Shown: piece after piece, positions 24,415 through 34,700 of the stretch
Layout of the letters: each line of letters opens with the position of its first letter
Position numbering within the stretch: the stretch's first letter is position 1
NCBI GenBank assembly: GCA_015060925.1
Contig: SUXM01000001.1
Location: 124,001 to 188,000 of the forward strand
Length of the DNA stretch: 64,000 nt
Origin: Parabacteroides distasonis
Lineage (GTDB): Bacteria > Bacteroidota > Bacteroidia > Bacteroidales > Tannerellaceae
Reading direction: 5' to 3'
Made by a program: the position numbers and the translations under genes
Notes under the pieces: generated by a model
Told to the model about the DNA's origin: nothing
Databases searched by the model: none
What the model saw: the letters and a program-made list of their open reading frames with translations, nothing else

Positions 24415-26589
24415 TTAAAAATCTCCTGCAATCTTATACCTTAATTGTTCTAACATAAGGGTAATTTCTGAGGGTTCGATACCGGCGACTAATAGGTCGG
24501 GTATGTCTTGATTAAACAGCTCTTGGAATTTATTGAAATTACCCTCCTCTTTTTGGACAACCTGTTGGTAATATGAAAGGGCGCCCTTGATGTTTTGCAG
24601 GGTCCATTCTGTATGTCCCGCATTTAAAAAGTCTTGTGCATTGGGCTTGTAGTCCAAAATCTTTTTGTAGTAATTTCTGGCTTGGTCATATTTTCCGGTT
24701 AAGAAAGAGCACCAAGCGATCGGACGCCATGCCTTATGGCTTTTCTGGTCTAAATAATCGACTTTGAAGAAACATTTCAAGGCTTCATTGTAATCCTTTA
24801 ATTCCAGATAGCAATTACCGATGCTGATTTGGATGGAGAGGTTATCCGGGTTCAATGTTTCATACCTGCGATAATAAGTGAGAGCCTCTTGGGGCTTCTT
24901 AAGTGAACGGTAACAACCAGCAATATGACGGATTACCCATTGGCTATCTGGATTCAACAGGTCTGCACGCAGATAATCCTCTAATGCACCTTCTATATCA
25001 CCTTCCATCTGTTTGCAGTATCCGGTTTTCTGGAATAAGATGTCGCTGTCGAAATCTTTTTCGGCTAACTGTTTATAGATGGTGAGCGCATCATTGTAAT
25101 AATTCTTGCGTAGGTAACATTCGGCGATCATGGTCAGGCTCTCTTTGTCAGAGATGTAAGGCCGCAAGACGTCTAATTGGTGGAAATCAAGTGGGAGAGT
25201 GAATATGTCTGTGAAATCCAAATGTCCCGGGTAAAGTTTAAAGAAACGGTACAAGTCCTGGATGTATTGGCTGATGATGATGTTTTGTTTTCCACGCTGG
25301 TTGATCAATTTCTCCCTGTTCTGTTGGACCATCTCAGATGTTTGGTTGTCAAACTGGTTCATCATCATCTTTCGGGCATCCATCGGTAACTGCATCATGC
25401 TGAAGTAGAGCGAATACTTGTCTGAGTTACACATGAAAGAGGCCAAAGACATGGTGTCCAGGATCTCTTTATCTGCATTCGGTATCTGGTTGAATTGGTT
25501 GTCAAACTTGGAGTGGTTGATCGTGAAGGGCAGTAACCAGTTACTTATCTCACGGAAGAAGGGGAAGTTTTTCAGATGAATGAAAGTGGAATGCATGACA
25601 TCTGCCCCCTCTAATTGCAGTTCGCTGAACTCTTCTATTTTCTTGCCCAGATTACTGTCTGAAAGAATGTTTTCCCATTCCGGGTTCATACCCTCTTCCA
25701 GTTGGTCGGGAGTAATATCTTTCAAGTTTATCTTGTTGCTGATTTTAGGACTCAGTTTCATCATTTCCGGAAGAATTTCCTCCTGAAGTTTGCGGGTGAT
25801 TTTCTCTGTTTCACGGGCTATGATAAACTGTAAAGTAATTGTACGAACGATCTGGCTGAACCCGGCTGTTTCGGCCAATGTCGCCAACCGGTTGGCTATT
25901 TGTGGGTATAGCGCTATCCGTTTTCTGTAGAGGTAGAGAGTGAGTAATATCGAGATGATAGCCCGGATTTTTACCTCTTCTTCCAGGTTGTAGGTCGCAT
26001 CAAACAACAGCAAAAGTTTTTCTTTGTCGAACGCCTCTTGTAGCCCAAGCATCAAGGCGGAGACAATTTGGCAACTTGTCGTCAATGGCAACTCTTCGTC
26101 AAGCAGCATTGCCCTGATTTGTGCCACCTCCTCTTGGCTTAAGAACCCGGAGATCCACAGTTTGTTGAAGAGGGTAATGTTAAACGCCTCACATTCTTTG
26201 TTGTTCCCTGTTTCATGTTCTAAAAGTAATAGATTATGAATCTGCTCATAAGAGATGAACGGTTGGGTCTTTAAATATCTACGTCTGTTGTAGAAGGACA
26301 GAGGGGATTCGATGGCCAATGCCTTTTGTTTGACCTCATCACTCAGTTCATAGGTAGCGACAAGGATATTCTCATGTATTTGGTTCTGCATCGGATCCTT
26401 AATGCCATCAATGTGGTAACGTAACATATATTTATAGGTATCCTGCAGCTCGTTCAGCTTATCAGAAAAGGAATATTCCCCACATCCGGATATAAGGGCA
26501 TGTAGAGAATCAAACGCATTTTTTAATTCTTTATGGTCTAATGAACCGACAATGCGGTTGTATGCTTTGTTTATTTCTTGTAGTGTCAT
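24415..26589 (-). CDS. large tetratricopeptide repeat protein
   Basis: This protein of about 724 residues starts at MTLQEINKAYN. It has a mainly helical N-terminal region of unknown type and at least five TPR units in the C-terminal third (YNDALTIYKQLAE, EGALEDYLRADLLNP, QEALTYYRRYETLNP, NEALKCFFKVDYLD, DQARNYYKKILDYKP). There is no signal peptide, so it is a cytoplasmic scaffold. The start at 26589 is preferred over 26628 because a -7 box TACTTTTG (26615-26622) lies between them. No function is known. Confidence 0.82.
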   Translation of the reverse strand: MTLQEINKAYNRIVGSLDHKELKNAFDSLHALISGCGEYSFSDKLNELQDTYKYMLRYHIDGIKDPMQNQIHENILVATYELSDEVKQKALAIESPLSFYNRRRYLKTQPFISYEQIHNLLLLEHETGNNKECEAFNITLFNKLWISGFLSQEEVAQIRAMLLDEELPLTTSCQIVSALMLGLQEAFDKEKLLLLFDATYNLEEEVKIRAIISILLTLYLYRKRIALYPQIANRLATLAETAGFSQIVRTITLQFIIARETEKITRKLQEEILPEMMKLSPKISNKINLKDITPDQLEEGMNPEWENILSDSNLGKKIEEFSELQLEGADVMHSTFIHLKNFPFFREISNWLLPFTINHSKFDNQFNQIPNADKEILDTMSLASFMCNSDKYSLYFSMMQLPMDARKMMMNQFDNQTSEMVQQNREKLINQRGKQNIIISQYIQDLYRFFKLYPGHLDFTDIFTLPLDFHQLDVLRPYISDKESLTMIAECYLRKNYYNDALTIYKQLAEKDFDSDILFQKTGYCKQMEGDIEGALEDYLRADLLNPDSQWVIRHIAGCYRSLKKPQEALTYYRRYETLNPDNLSIQISIGNCYLELKDYNEALKCFFKVDYLDQKSHKAWRPIAWCSFLTGKYDQARNYYKKILDYKPNAQDFLNAGHTEWTLQNIKGALSYYQQVVQKEEGNFNKFQELFNQDIPDLLVAGIEPSEITLMLEQLRYKIAGDF

Positions 26590-26614
26590 ATTTTGTTTGG
26601 AACAAATTGTATGC

Positions 26615-26622
26615 CAAAAGTA
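26615..26622 (-). promoter_or_regulatory. -7 box of the TPR gene
   Basis: On the minus strand this is TACTTTTG, 25 nt before the ATG at 26589. No good -33 element is seen. Confidence 0.45.
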
Positions 26623-26755
26623 AAACATTTCAAATAAATCTCCCCCCTTTCTAAAAGAAATAAAAAGAAATTTTTTGGTTGAACTTTTTTATATCGCATT
26701 TGTTCTTAAGATATAGTGTTTTTCATGGTATTAGAATTAAGTTAGATTAGGTTAT

Positions 26756-26787
26756 CCGTCTTGTTCGTGAGAATAGGACGGTTTTTT
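26756..26787 (+). terminator. plus-strand intrinsic terminator with no plus-strand gene
   Basis: CCGTC at 26756-26760 pairs with GACGG at 26777-26781. Inside, six further pairs (two of them wobbles) close a GTGA tetraloop, and six T follow at once. The polarity is plus, while both flanking genes (TPR and gldB) are on the minus strand. The T-tract overlaps the gldB stop codon. Confidence 0.75.
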
Positions 26788-27790
26788 ATGGCCGGTATTG
26801 CGATGCGGTCAAGATCGATTGGCTGTCATTGTTCTGCATCAAAGCCTCGATGGTTGTGTTGTTTTTCTCCATATACTGTTTGATGATCTGCCAACCTATC
26901 CAAGTCCCGATATTACCCGGTGTGTCGCTTGATAAGAAAGTACAAGGTGAATGGTCGAAATACTTGGTTGTAACCATTTGGTCGGGGGTATAAAGATGCT
27001 TTCGCTCGATGACAGCCCTCCATAAGTTGGCTTCATTGCGGGTACACCAGGCAATTTCCGTTTCGGTATATCCCAATAATATCCCTGTGGATAATTGCGG
27101 GAGAGCCTGTTGAATGAGGTATTTGATTTTCCCCTCATACACCATCCGATCCAGTAATACGTTCTCTTTCCCTTCAAATGGATATTCGGACATAAGCCAA
27201 CCAGCCAAATAATCGGCAACAACCTGTTGGGGGGTCATTAGTCGGCGTTGGTAATCGTAAAAGAAGTTTTGATACAAAGGATAGTCTTCTCCCATGTATT
27301 TGTCGATTGAGATAGACAACAGGCTGTCACCAGCCAATACATTTTGGTTGAAGCCTGAGACGTGCATGTAAACCGCTGGAATCTGCATATTCGGGAAACA
27401 GGCCTTCAGCCAAGCGAATCCATTCCCTAATGCCTGTTCTATGGATGATAGTTCTTCATACTGTTTGATGGCATCGGCATACAATCCCTTTAAAGTAGGT
27501 TCGGTGTAGTAGCTTACTAACCTTTCAAAGAACCCCTCCTCATGGTAAGATTTCATGTTGAGAATCCCTTTCCCTAAGACGTCCAACATGTGAGGAAAGT
27601 TCTTACCCAGTTCGGTAGAGAGTGCAGAATCTTTGGTCTCTATCAGCTGGAAGAGAGCCTTGTCAAAACGGTTGATGGTGATAGGTTCTGCCGAGGTTAT
27701 GGCTGAAGGAATGTGTGAAAGTTGCCCTTTGCAACCAAGAAGGTGTATGGAGAGCAGGACGATCCAGATTATTTTTGTTTTCATAGACAT
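26786..27790 (-). CDS. gldB: GldB-like lipoprotein
   Basis: This 334-residue protein has a lipoprotein signal ending HLLGC (Cys20) and follows the GldB pattern: INRFDKALFQL near the start, the middle VYMHVSGFNQNVL, and FLSSDTPGNIGTWIGWQIIKQYM near the end. GldB is named for gliding in Flavobacterium; non-gliding Bacteroidales keep homologues of unknown role. It follows holB by 57 nt on the same strand. Confidence 0.85.
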   Translation of the reverse strand: MSMKTKIIWIVLLSIHLLGCKGQLSHIPSAITSAEPITINRFDKALFQLIETKDSALSTELGKNFPHMLDVLGKGILNMKSYHEEGFFERLVSYYTEPTLKGLYADAIKQYEELSSIEQALGNGFAWLKACFPNMQIPAVYMHVSGFNQNVLAGDSLLSISIDKYMGEDYPLYQNFFYDYQRRLMTPQQVVADYLAGWLMSEYPFEGKENVLLDRMVYEGKIKYLIQQALPQLSTGILLGYTETEIAWCTRNEANLWRAVIERKHLYTPDQMVTTKYFDHSPCTFLSSDTPGNIGTWIGWQIIKQYMEKNNTTIEALMQNNDSQSILTASQYRP

Positions 27791-27847
27791 TTCTTATTTG
27801 GTTTAAGAACGGGATGGAAGAGAGGATATTGTATAAGCCATCTTCCT

Positions 27848-28972
27848 TTACCTCTTTATTAAGACTGTCAGTCGCAACGATAAATCGAAGAAAACCATCT
27901 TGGCATTGACATTTTGGGTGATATGCTGTTCGGCTTTTGATAGTTCTTCCATGATGTCGACTACATTGCGTTCGTTGATGAAAGGGGCGAACTTGACTGC
28001 AAACCCTGCCTCTTCCCTGTTCATGTAATTGAGTTCGGGTGACTGGAACCGATACATGAAATTTTCACGGATCAGATGCTGGCAATAAGCCAAGAAATTT
28101 TTTTGTCGTTCACGCCCTATGCCCGCCAATAGATCAGCCATCTCTTTCATCCCTTTGACATTCCGCGCCCAAGAGTTGCGCATCATCCCTTTGAATTGCT
28201 CCAAGTAGAACCGGTTCTCTTCACCTACACTGATAGCTTCGATGGCGTTCAAGTAACTACCCCTTGCCATGTGTGCTATATAGTGGGCATCATCCGGTGT
28301 CAAATTGAATTGAGAAATCATCGCATGAGAGATCGCTTCCGGTTGGATACCCCGCACATTGATTCGTTGGGCTCGTGATAGGATCGTCCCCAATACCAAA
28401 TCAGGTTGTTCCGATACCATAAGGATGAGCGTGTTCTGTGGAGGCTCTTCTATGATTTTCAGCAGTTTGTTTGCACAGGTCTGATGCAGTTTCTCAGGAA
28501 GCCAAACTAATAAGATACGGTAGGTTGCCTCAGCTATTTTAAGACTTAGCTTACGGAGGATCTCATCACTCTCTTTGGAGTAGATGATCGCTTGCGAGTT
28601 ACCCGCCTCGATATGTTCCAACCAATGGTCTATATTAAAATAGGGATGGCTTTTGAGAAAGTTTCTCCACTCACCCAGATAGTCATCACACACCTCTTTC
28701 TTCTTTTCCTTTTTGGCAACAATAGGGAAGACAAAGTAGAGATCCGGGTGGACGAACCCATCATACTTCAAACAGGAGGGGCAATGGCCGCAGGCGTCAG
28801 TGTCCGTCCGTTGCGAACAGTTGAGGTAGCGTCCATAGGCTAAAGCCAAAGCGAAAGCACCTGTCCCTCCTTGATCGGCAAAAAGTTGTGCATGCGGGAC
28901 TATACCTGTCTGTGCAGATTGGATCAGCCGTTTCTTTACCTCTTCTTGCCCGATGATATCTTTGAAATACAT
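27848..28972 (-). CDS. holB: DNA polymerase III subunit delta'
   Basis: This 374-residue clamp-loader AAA+ protein starts MYFKDIIGQEEVKKRL. It has a four-Cys zinc module (Cys52, Cys61, Cys64, Cys67) and the sensor-1-like LLKIIEEPPQNTLILM segment with a following SRAQ motif. The P-loop is degenerate (ADQGGTGAFALA, no GKT), as expected for delta', which does not hydrolyse ATP. It loads the beta clamp together with delta and tau/gamma. Confidence 0.93.
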   Translation of the reverse strand: MYFKDIIGQEEVKKRLIQSAQTGIVPHAQLFADQGGTGAFALALAYGRYLNCSQRTDTDACGHCPSCLKYDGFVHPDLYFVFPIVAKKEKKKEVCDDYLGEWRNFLKSHPYFNIDHWLEHIEAGNSQAIIYSKESDEILRKLSLKIAEATYRILLVWLPEKLHQTCANKLLKIIEEPPQNTLILMVSEQPDLVLGTILSRAQRINVRGIQPEAISHAMISQFNLTPDDAHYIAHMARGSYLNAIEAISVGEENRFYLEQFKGMMRNSWARNVKGMKEMADLLAGIGRERQKNFLAYCQHLIRENFMYRFQSPELNYMNREEAGFAVKFAPFINERNVVDIMEELSKAEQHITQNVNAKMVFFDLSLRLTVLIKR

Positions 28973-28987
28973 AAATGTTTTACTCTT

Positions 28988-30166
28988 TTATTCGATGGAG
29001 CTATTAATCAAATCCCTGAAGTTTTCAATCCGGTGGAAGGTCAAGTAATTGGCATCATGGAAATTGTTCGCTTCACTGTCTGCCTCGTCGTAAGCCGTAC
29101 GGGAAAGGAAGATAATGTCATTCCCTTCTATAAGCCATTCTACATATTGGAAGCCATGCTTGTCGATGTCCGGGTGGGATAGCAAGAATGTATGGATAGT
29201 CCAATTCTTTAAATCAGTCGAGCTGCACAAGGCTTGTGTGTTGCGGATTCTGGAAGGGCTGAACTTCCTGAATTCTGGTTTGACATAGTTAGTCAGCATC
29301 CAGTAGCGTTTGGACACATCATCATAACGAATCGTAAACTTCTTGCTGCCACCGGGTAGCTGGATAAATCCTGTCTCCGGGTCGAAAGAGGCCTTCTTTC
29401 CGTTTTTGCTGATACGAACCATCGCAGCATATTCCACCCCTTTCTTTTTGGAATCCACCCGTAAGATGTCTACCATCTCTCCTTCAGGACTGACGACGGT
29501 ATTCCCTTCTAACCATCCGTTGAATGTGCCTTCCAAATAGGTGGAATCATACATCAAATGGTTGCTTCTTCTCCAGTTCTTTGCATCCAGCAGGTCGGCA
29601 TTGGCCGGGGCGGATATGACCATGGCACTGTACCGTTTACCCCATGCTGTAGAGGGTGCGGTGGCATATTCCACGGCTCTCCATATTCGTCCATTGTGTA
29701 TGACGACAGGCATCGGGGCAGTATGGTATTCTCCTTCCAAAATCAAACCCGTATCCGATCTGTAGGGGTTAGTCCATGTTCGTCCGTTGTCGTCCGAACG
29801 GCGGATAATGACGTTCCCGTGATGTTTGTGGGTTCCCATGATATAAACAATTCCTTTATGGACAAAGAGGTTAGACCAGAACTGTCCGTCTATTTGGGAA
29901 ACCTTTTTCCACGTTTCTCCTTTGTCGGTTGAATGGAAGATATAGGTTTGAGCGGATCTGAACTCGGAGGTTTTCGGCCCAAACTCATCATGCGAAGCCA
30001 GGTAACTACCGTCAGGCAGGATACATAACCCCGGAGAACCGATGTATTTGCCTGTTGTTTTCGGAATATGAGATACAATATTACCAGGAGGAGTCTTTGT
30101 TTGTGCCTGAACCAAAAAGATCAAGCTAAGAAGAAAGAGTGTGCAGATCGCTTTTTTAGTTTCCAT
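28988..30166 (-). CDS. secreted sialidase-fold (BNR repeat) protein
   Basis: This 392-residue protein has a signal peptide (METKKAICTLFLLSLIFLVQ) and Asp-box repeats (STDKGETWKK, SDDNGRTWTN) of the six-bladed sialidase fold. The N-terminal position where GH33 sialidases carry an Arg in the RIP motif reads YIGSPGLCILPDG, so true sialidase activity is doubtful. It is probably a glycoside hydrolase or lyase of another specificity. It is 15 nt upstream of holB on the same strand, which looks like chance cotranscription. Confidence 0.75.
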   Translation of the reverse strand: METKKAICTLFLLSLIFLVQAQTKTPPGNIVSHIPKTTGKYIGSPGLCILPDGSYLASHDEFGPKTSEFRSAQTYIFHSTDKGETWKKVSQIDGQFWSNLFVHKGIVYIMGTHKHHGNVIIRRSDDNGRTWTNPYRSDTGLILEGEYHTAPMPVVIHNGRIWRAVEYATAPSTAWGKRYSAMVISAPANADLLDAKNWRRSNHLMYDSTYLEGTFNGWLEGNTVVSPEGEMVDILRVDSKKKGVEYAAMVRISKNGKKASFDPETGFIQLPGGSKKFTIRYDDVSKRYWMLTNYVKPEFRKFSPSRIRNTQALCSSTDLKNWTIHTFLLSHPDIDKHGFQYVEWLIEGNDIIFLSRTAYDEADSEANNFHDANYLTFHRIENFRDLINSSIE

Positions 30167-30238
30167 ATATGATGTTTGATTTTTTAGATAAAATGGATTT
30201 CTTGCCGATAAAGATAGATAAATAAAAACAATTCTATT

Positions 30239-30246
30239 TATATTTG
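30239..30246 (+). promoter_or_regulatory. -7 box of ansA
   Basis: TATATTTG, 35 nt before the ATG at 30282. Confidence 0.45.
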
Positions 30247-30281
30247 TCGAATAAAATTAGAAAGGAAAACACATTACGATT

Positions 30282-31325
30282 ATGAACGGAAACAAAAACG
30301 ATGCTTCCATTTTGATTATTTATACCGGAGGTACGATCGGTATGATTGAAAATCCGATAACCGGAGCATTGGAGGCTTTTAACTTCCAGCACCTGGAGGA
30401 ACATGTCCCGGAGTTGAAGAAATTGGGATATGCTGTTTCGGCGATTCAGTTTAACCCCCCCATGGATTCTTCCGAGATGGGTCCGGATTCGTGGGAGAAG
30501 ATTGTGCGTGTGATCGCAGACAATTATCATGTGTATGATGGCTTTGTTGTCTTGCATGGGACAGACACGATGGCCTTTACTGCCTCTGCTTTGAGTTTCA
30601 TGTTGGAGAATTTGAACAAGCCGGTCATCCTGACGGGGTCTCAGCTGCCTATTGGGATGTTGCGTACGGATGGCAAGGAGAACTTGATCACGGCAATTGA
30701 GATTGCGGCGGCTTGTGAAAATGGCGTCCCTGTTGTCCCGGAAGTGTGTATTTTCTTTGAAAATGACCTGATGCGAGGGAATCGAACCAGTAAGACCAGT
30801 GCCGATAACTTTAATGCGTTCCGTTCCTATAATTACCCTCCATTGGCGCATGCCGGTATCACCATTAAATATGATTTCCCGCAGATTTATCGTCCCTTTT
30901 CAAGGAAGCCATTGAAACCCCATTATGTCTTGGATCGCAATATCGCCATACTCAAGATCTTCCCGGGTATTTCTCCGCAAGTAGTGGAGAGTATTCTGAA
31001 GACACCGGACTTGAAAGGGGTGGTAATGGAGACGTTTGGCAGTGGAAATGCACCTGGATTTGATTGGTTGATGGATCTGTTAAGAGACGCAGTCAACCGA
31101 GGTATCGTGATTGTCAATGTCACGCAATGTGTCGCAGGAGGGGTCGAAATGCACCGTTATGAAACAGGTCGCAGGCTTTTGGATGCAGGAGTAGTCAGTG
31201 GGTATGACAGTACCACCGAGTGTGCTGTGGCCAAGTTGATGTTCCTCTTCGGGCAAGGTATGAACCAGAAAGAGGTCAAGGAGCATCTGAACTGCTCTTT
31301 GATAGGAGAGATTACCATATCATGA
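30282..31325 (+). CDS. ansA: type I (cytoplasmic) L-asparaginase
   Basis: This 347-residue protein has both asparaginase signatures: IYTGGTIGMI with the nucleophile Thr15, and HGTDTMAFTASAL with Thr94 and Asp95. The absence of a signal peptide and the length favour the low-affinity cytoplasmic type. It hydrolyses asparagine to aspartate and ammonia. It is a single gene with its own promoter and terminator. Confidence 0.94.
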   Translation: MNGNKNDASILIIYTGGTIGMIENPITGALEAFNFQHLEEHVPELKKLGYAVSAIQFNPPMDSSEMGPDSWEKIVRVIADNYHVYDGFVVLHGTDTMAFTASALSFMLENLNKPVILTGSQLPIGMLRTDGKENLITAIEIAAACENGVPVVPEVCIFFENDLMRGNRTSKTSADNFNAFRSYNYPPLAHAGITIKYDFPQIYRPFSRKPLKPHYVLDRNIAILKIFPGISPQVVESILKTPDLKGVVMETFGSGNAPGFDWLMDLLRDAVNRGIVIVNVTQCVAGGVEMHRYETGRRLLDAGVVSGYDSTTECAVAKLMFLFGQGMNQKEVKEHLNCSLIGEITIS

Positions 31326-31344
31326 AAAAATAACTGAATATAAT

Positions 31345-31380
31345 AAAAAAGGGGTTATCCGTAGTGGATAGCCCTTTTTT
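31345..31380 (+). terminator. ansA terminator
   Basis: AAAAAAGGGGTTATCC and GGATAGCCCTTTTTT pair with one mismatch around GTAGT, followed by T. Confidence 0.88.
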
Positions 31381-31398
31381 ATTATATTCTTACGCACC

Positions 31399-31665
31399 TA
31401 AGCAGGAGTTCAACCCGAAGGTTGTTCCGATGGCAGTTAGCAGGCCTACCTTCATGCGGTATTGCTCCTGCTAAAGAATGTAGGAGGGAAGGAGTATTTA
31501 CGGTCGGTTAGCACTCCTGACGGTGCAGCCGTAATGGCTCGTATCCTTGCTGCGATGATCTGTGTGGAGAATGGAATCAAATGGAATGAAGTTGATCGGG
31601 AGGCCCTTTTAGAGGGGTATGAGATGGCTTTCCCTGATTCGGAACGGCCGAAAGTAATCTGGTAG
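31399..31665 (+). pseudogene. decayed coding remnant
   Basis: From 31462 an open frame of 67 codons runs to a TAG at 31663-31665 (KNVGGKEYLRSV, TPDGAAVMARILAAMI, YEMAFPDSERPKVIW). The same frame continues upstream to 31402 but is interrupted by a TAG at 31438 and bounded by a TAA at 31399. There is no plausible start and no upstream promoter. The composition is protein-like, and the helical TPDGAAVMARIL segment loosely recalls the C-terminus of Gfo/Idh/MocA oxidoreductases, which I cannot confirm. It is most simply a gene remnant between the ansA and secA terminators. Confidence 0.4.
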
Positions 31666-31667
31666 TA

Positions 31668-31703
31668 CAAAAAAGGAGGATACTTTTCTGTACCCTCCTT
31701 TTT
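31668..31703. terminator. bidirectional terminator before the secA 3' end
   Basis: GGAGGATAC and GTACCCTCC pair with one mismatch, flanked by A6 and T5. It ends secA (minus) and could end the remnant (plus). Confidence 0.75.
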
Positions 31704-31737
31704 AGCATCTGTATTGCTTTTGTCTCAAACAAAAGGA

Positions 31738-34700
31738 TTATAGCCCTTTGCCATGACAGTTTTTGTATTTCTTACCGCTTCCACATGGACAAGGATCATT
31801 ACGTCCTACACGTTTTTCGGCTCTGACCGGTTCATGGCGTGGCTGTTGCGGAGCACGTGTTTCCGGAGCATTACTACCGGCTATATCAGTCTTCTCAGCA
31901 CGATATTTGCTCATGTCTTGACGGCGTTCTGGCTCTGCCTGACGAACAGCAATGCGTTGGCGGGCAGCAGCTTCCATGGCTGCCGCTTGGCGCGCCATAG
32001 CCTCTTGGCGGGCTGCCATGGCCTGTTTTTGCTCTTCTGTCGGCTCTTCACGTACCGGAATCTGACCACGCATTAAGATTGCGGCAGTTTTGCGGTTCAT
32101 GACATCAACCATATTTTTGAACAAGTTGTAGGATTCCAATTTGTAAATCAATAGAGGGTCCTTATTCTCATAACTTGCATTTTGGACAGAATGGCGCAAT
32201 TCATCCATTTCACGTAAGTGCTCTTTCCAGGATTCGTCGATTGTATGGAGGACGATGGATTTCTGGAATGCTTTGGCAATCGCCTTGCTTTCTGTTTCGT
32301 AAGCCTCTTTTAGGTTACATGAAATGTTGTACATACGCTTGCCGTCTGTAACCGGGATCAAGATGTTTTCATACATGGCACCTTGGTTTTCATATACCTG
32401 TTTGATAACAGGGTTAGCTACCTGTGTCATGCGTTCCATGCGGCGTTTGAACAACTGAAGGGCGTTTTCAAATAGCTTGTCTGCCAAGCTTTCTGCTTTC
32501 ATGCTCTTGAATACCTCTTCGGTGAATGGACATTCCATGGCAAATGTCTTGAACAATTCCAATTTGAAACTTTCATAATCTCCATCCACATGCTGTTCTG
32601 CTATTGCTACAGATATATCATAGATCGTATTTAATACGTCCAATCCGATACGTTCTCCCATCAACGCATGACGGCGGCGGGTATAGATCACCGTACGTTG
32701 TGAGTTCATCACATCATCATATTCCAACAAACGTTTACGGATACCAAAATGGTTTTCTTCGACCTTCTTTTGTGCTCGTTCTACGGACTTGCTCAACATG
32801 CTGTGCTCCAACACTTCTCCCTCTTTAAATCCTAATTTGTCCATCAAGCCTGCAATTTTTTCTGAGGCAAACAGACGCATCAAGTCGTCTTCCAATGAGA
32901 CAAAGAATACAGAAGAACCTGGGTCACCTTGTCGGCCTGCACGACCACGTAACTGGCGGTCTACACGACGGCTTTCATGGCGTTCTGTACCGATAATAGC
33001 CAAACCTCCGGCAGCTTTTACCTCCGGAGACAACTTAATGTCGGTACCACGACCGGCCATGTTTGTCGCAATGGTAACAGTACTGCTTTGACCAGCCAAT
33101 GCAACGATTTCAGCCTCCTTCTGGTGCAGTTTCGCATTCAATACGTTATGCTTGATCTTACGCATGGTAAGCATACGGCTCAATAATTCGGAGATTTCAA
33201 CCGATGTTGTTCCTACCAATACCGGACGACCGGCTTCTGTCAATTGTACAACCTCTTCGATAACCGCATTGTATTTTTCACGTTTAGTTTTGTAAATGCG
33301 GTCATTCATATCGTTACGTGCAATCGGACGGTTAGTAGGGATGACTACTACATCCAATTTATAGATATCCCAAAATTCACCTGCTTCTGTTTCGGCTGTA
33401 CCTGTCATACCTGATAACTTGTGGTACATACGGAAGTAGTTCTGTAAAGTAATAGTTGCAAATGTTTGTGTCGCAGCTTCTACTTTTACACGTTCTTTAG
33501 CCTCAATAGCTTGATGTAAACCATCGGAATAACGGCGACCATCCATGATACGTCCGGTCTGTTCGTCAACGATCATGACCTTGTTGTCCATCACTACATA
33601 TTGCACATCCTTTTCAAACAGCGCATATGCTTTTAACAGCTGGTTGATGGTATGCACACGTTCGCTTTTGATAGAATAGTTGGCCAAGATTTCATCTTTT
33701 TTCGCCTGTCTTTCCTCTTCTGTCCCTTGCATATTATCCAACTGAGACAACTCTGTTGTGATATCCGGTAGAACAAAGAATGTTGGGTCATCTGTTTTAC
33801 CGGTAAGCAAGTCGATACCTTTATCGGTTAGCTCGATGCTGTTGTTCTTTTCATCAATGACGAAATAAAGCTCATCAGTAGCTTCGTGCATGTGACGCAT
33901 GTTTTCAGACATGAAATATTCTTCAGTCTTCAACATCTGTGACTTGATACCTTCTTCACTTAGGTATTTGATCAACGCTTTATTACGTGGGAATCCCTTG
34001 AAAGAACGGAACAATTGGATAGAACCTTCTTCCACCTCTTTCGGATCGCTGCTTGCCATTTTCTTTTTGGCTTCGATCAACAATTGTGAACATAGGTTTT
34101 TTTGTGCGCTTACCACCACCTCTACATTCGGTCGGAACTGTTCAAACAATTGCTCTTCACCACGAGGAATCGGACCAGAAATGATCAACGGTGTACGGGC
34201 ATCGTCGATTAATACAGAGTCGACCTCATCGACAATAGCATAGTTATGTTTACGTTGTACCAAATCATTCGGGCTGATAGCCATGTTGTCACGCAAATAA
34301 TCAAAACCAAATTCATTGTTTGTACCGAATGTGATATCAGCATTATAAGCGGCACGGCGTGCATCTGAGTTTGGTTGGTGCTTATCGATACAGTCTACAG
34401 AAAGGCCGTGGAACATATACAACGGTCCCATCCATTCAGAGTCACGTTTGGACAGATAATCGTTGACTGTTACGACATGTACCCCGTTACGGGTCAAGGC
34501 ATTCAAGAATACCGGCAGGGTTGCCACCAATGTTTTACCTTCACCGGTAGCCATTTCGGCAATCTTACCTTTGTGAAGTACGACACCACCGAACAACTGG
34601 ACATCGTAGTGAACCATGTCCCATTTGATCTCATTTCCACCGGCTACCCAATGGTTGTGATATAGTGCTTTGTCTCCTTCAATCTCTACGAAATCGAACT

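Noticed and set aside
27848-28972. Degenerate Walker A in HolB as a defect
   Set aside because: Delta' subunits normally lack a working P-loop, so this is expected for the family.
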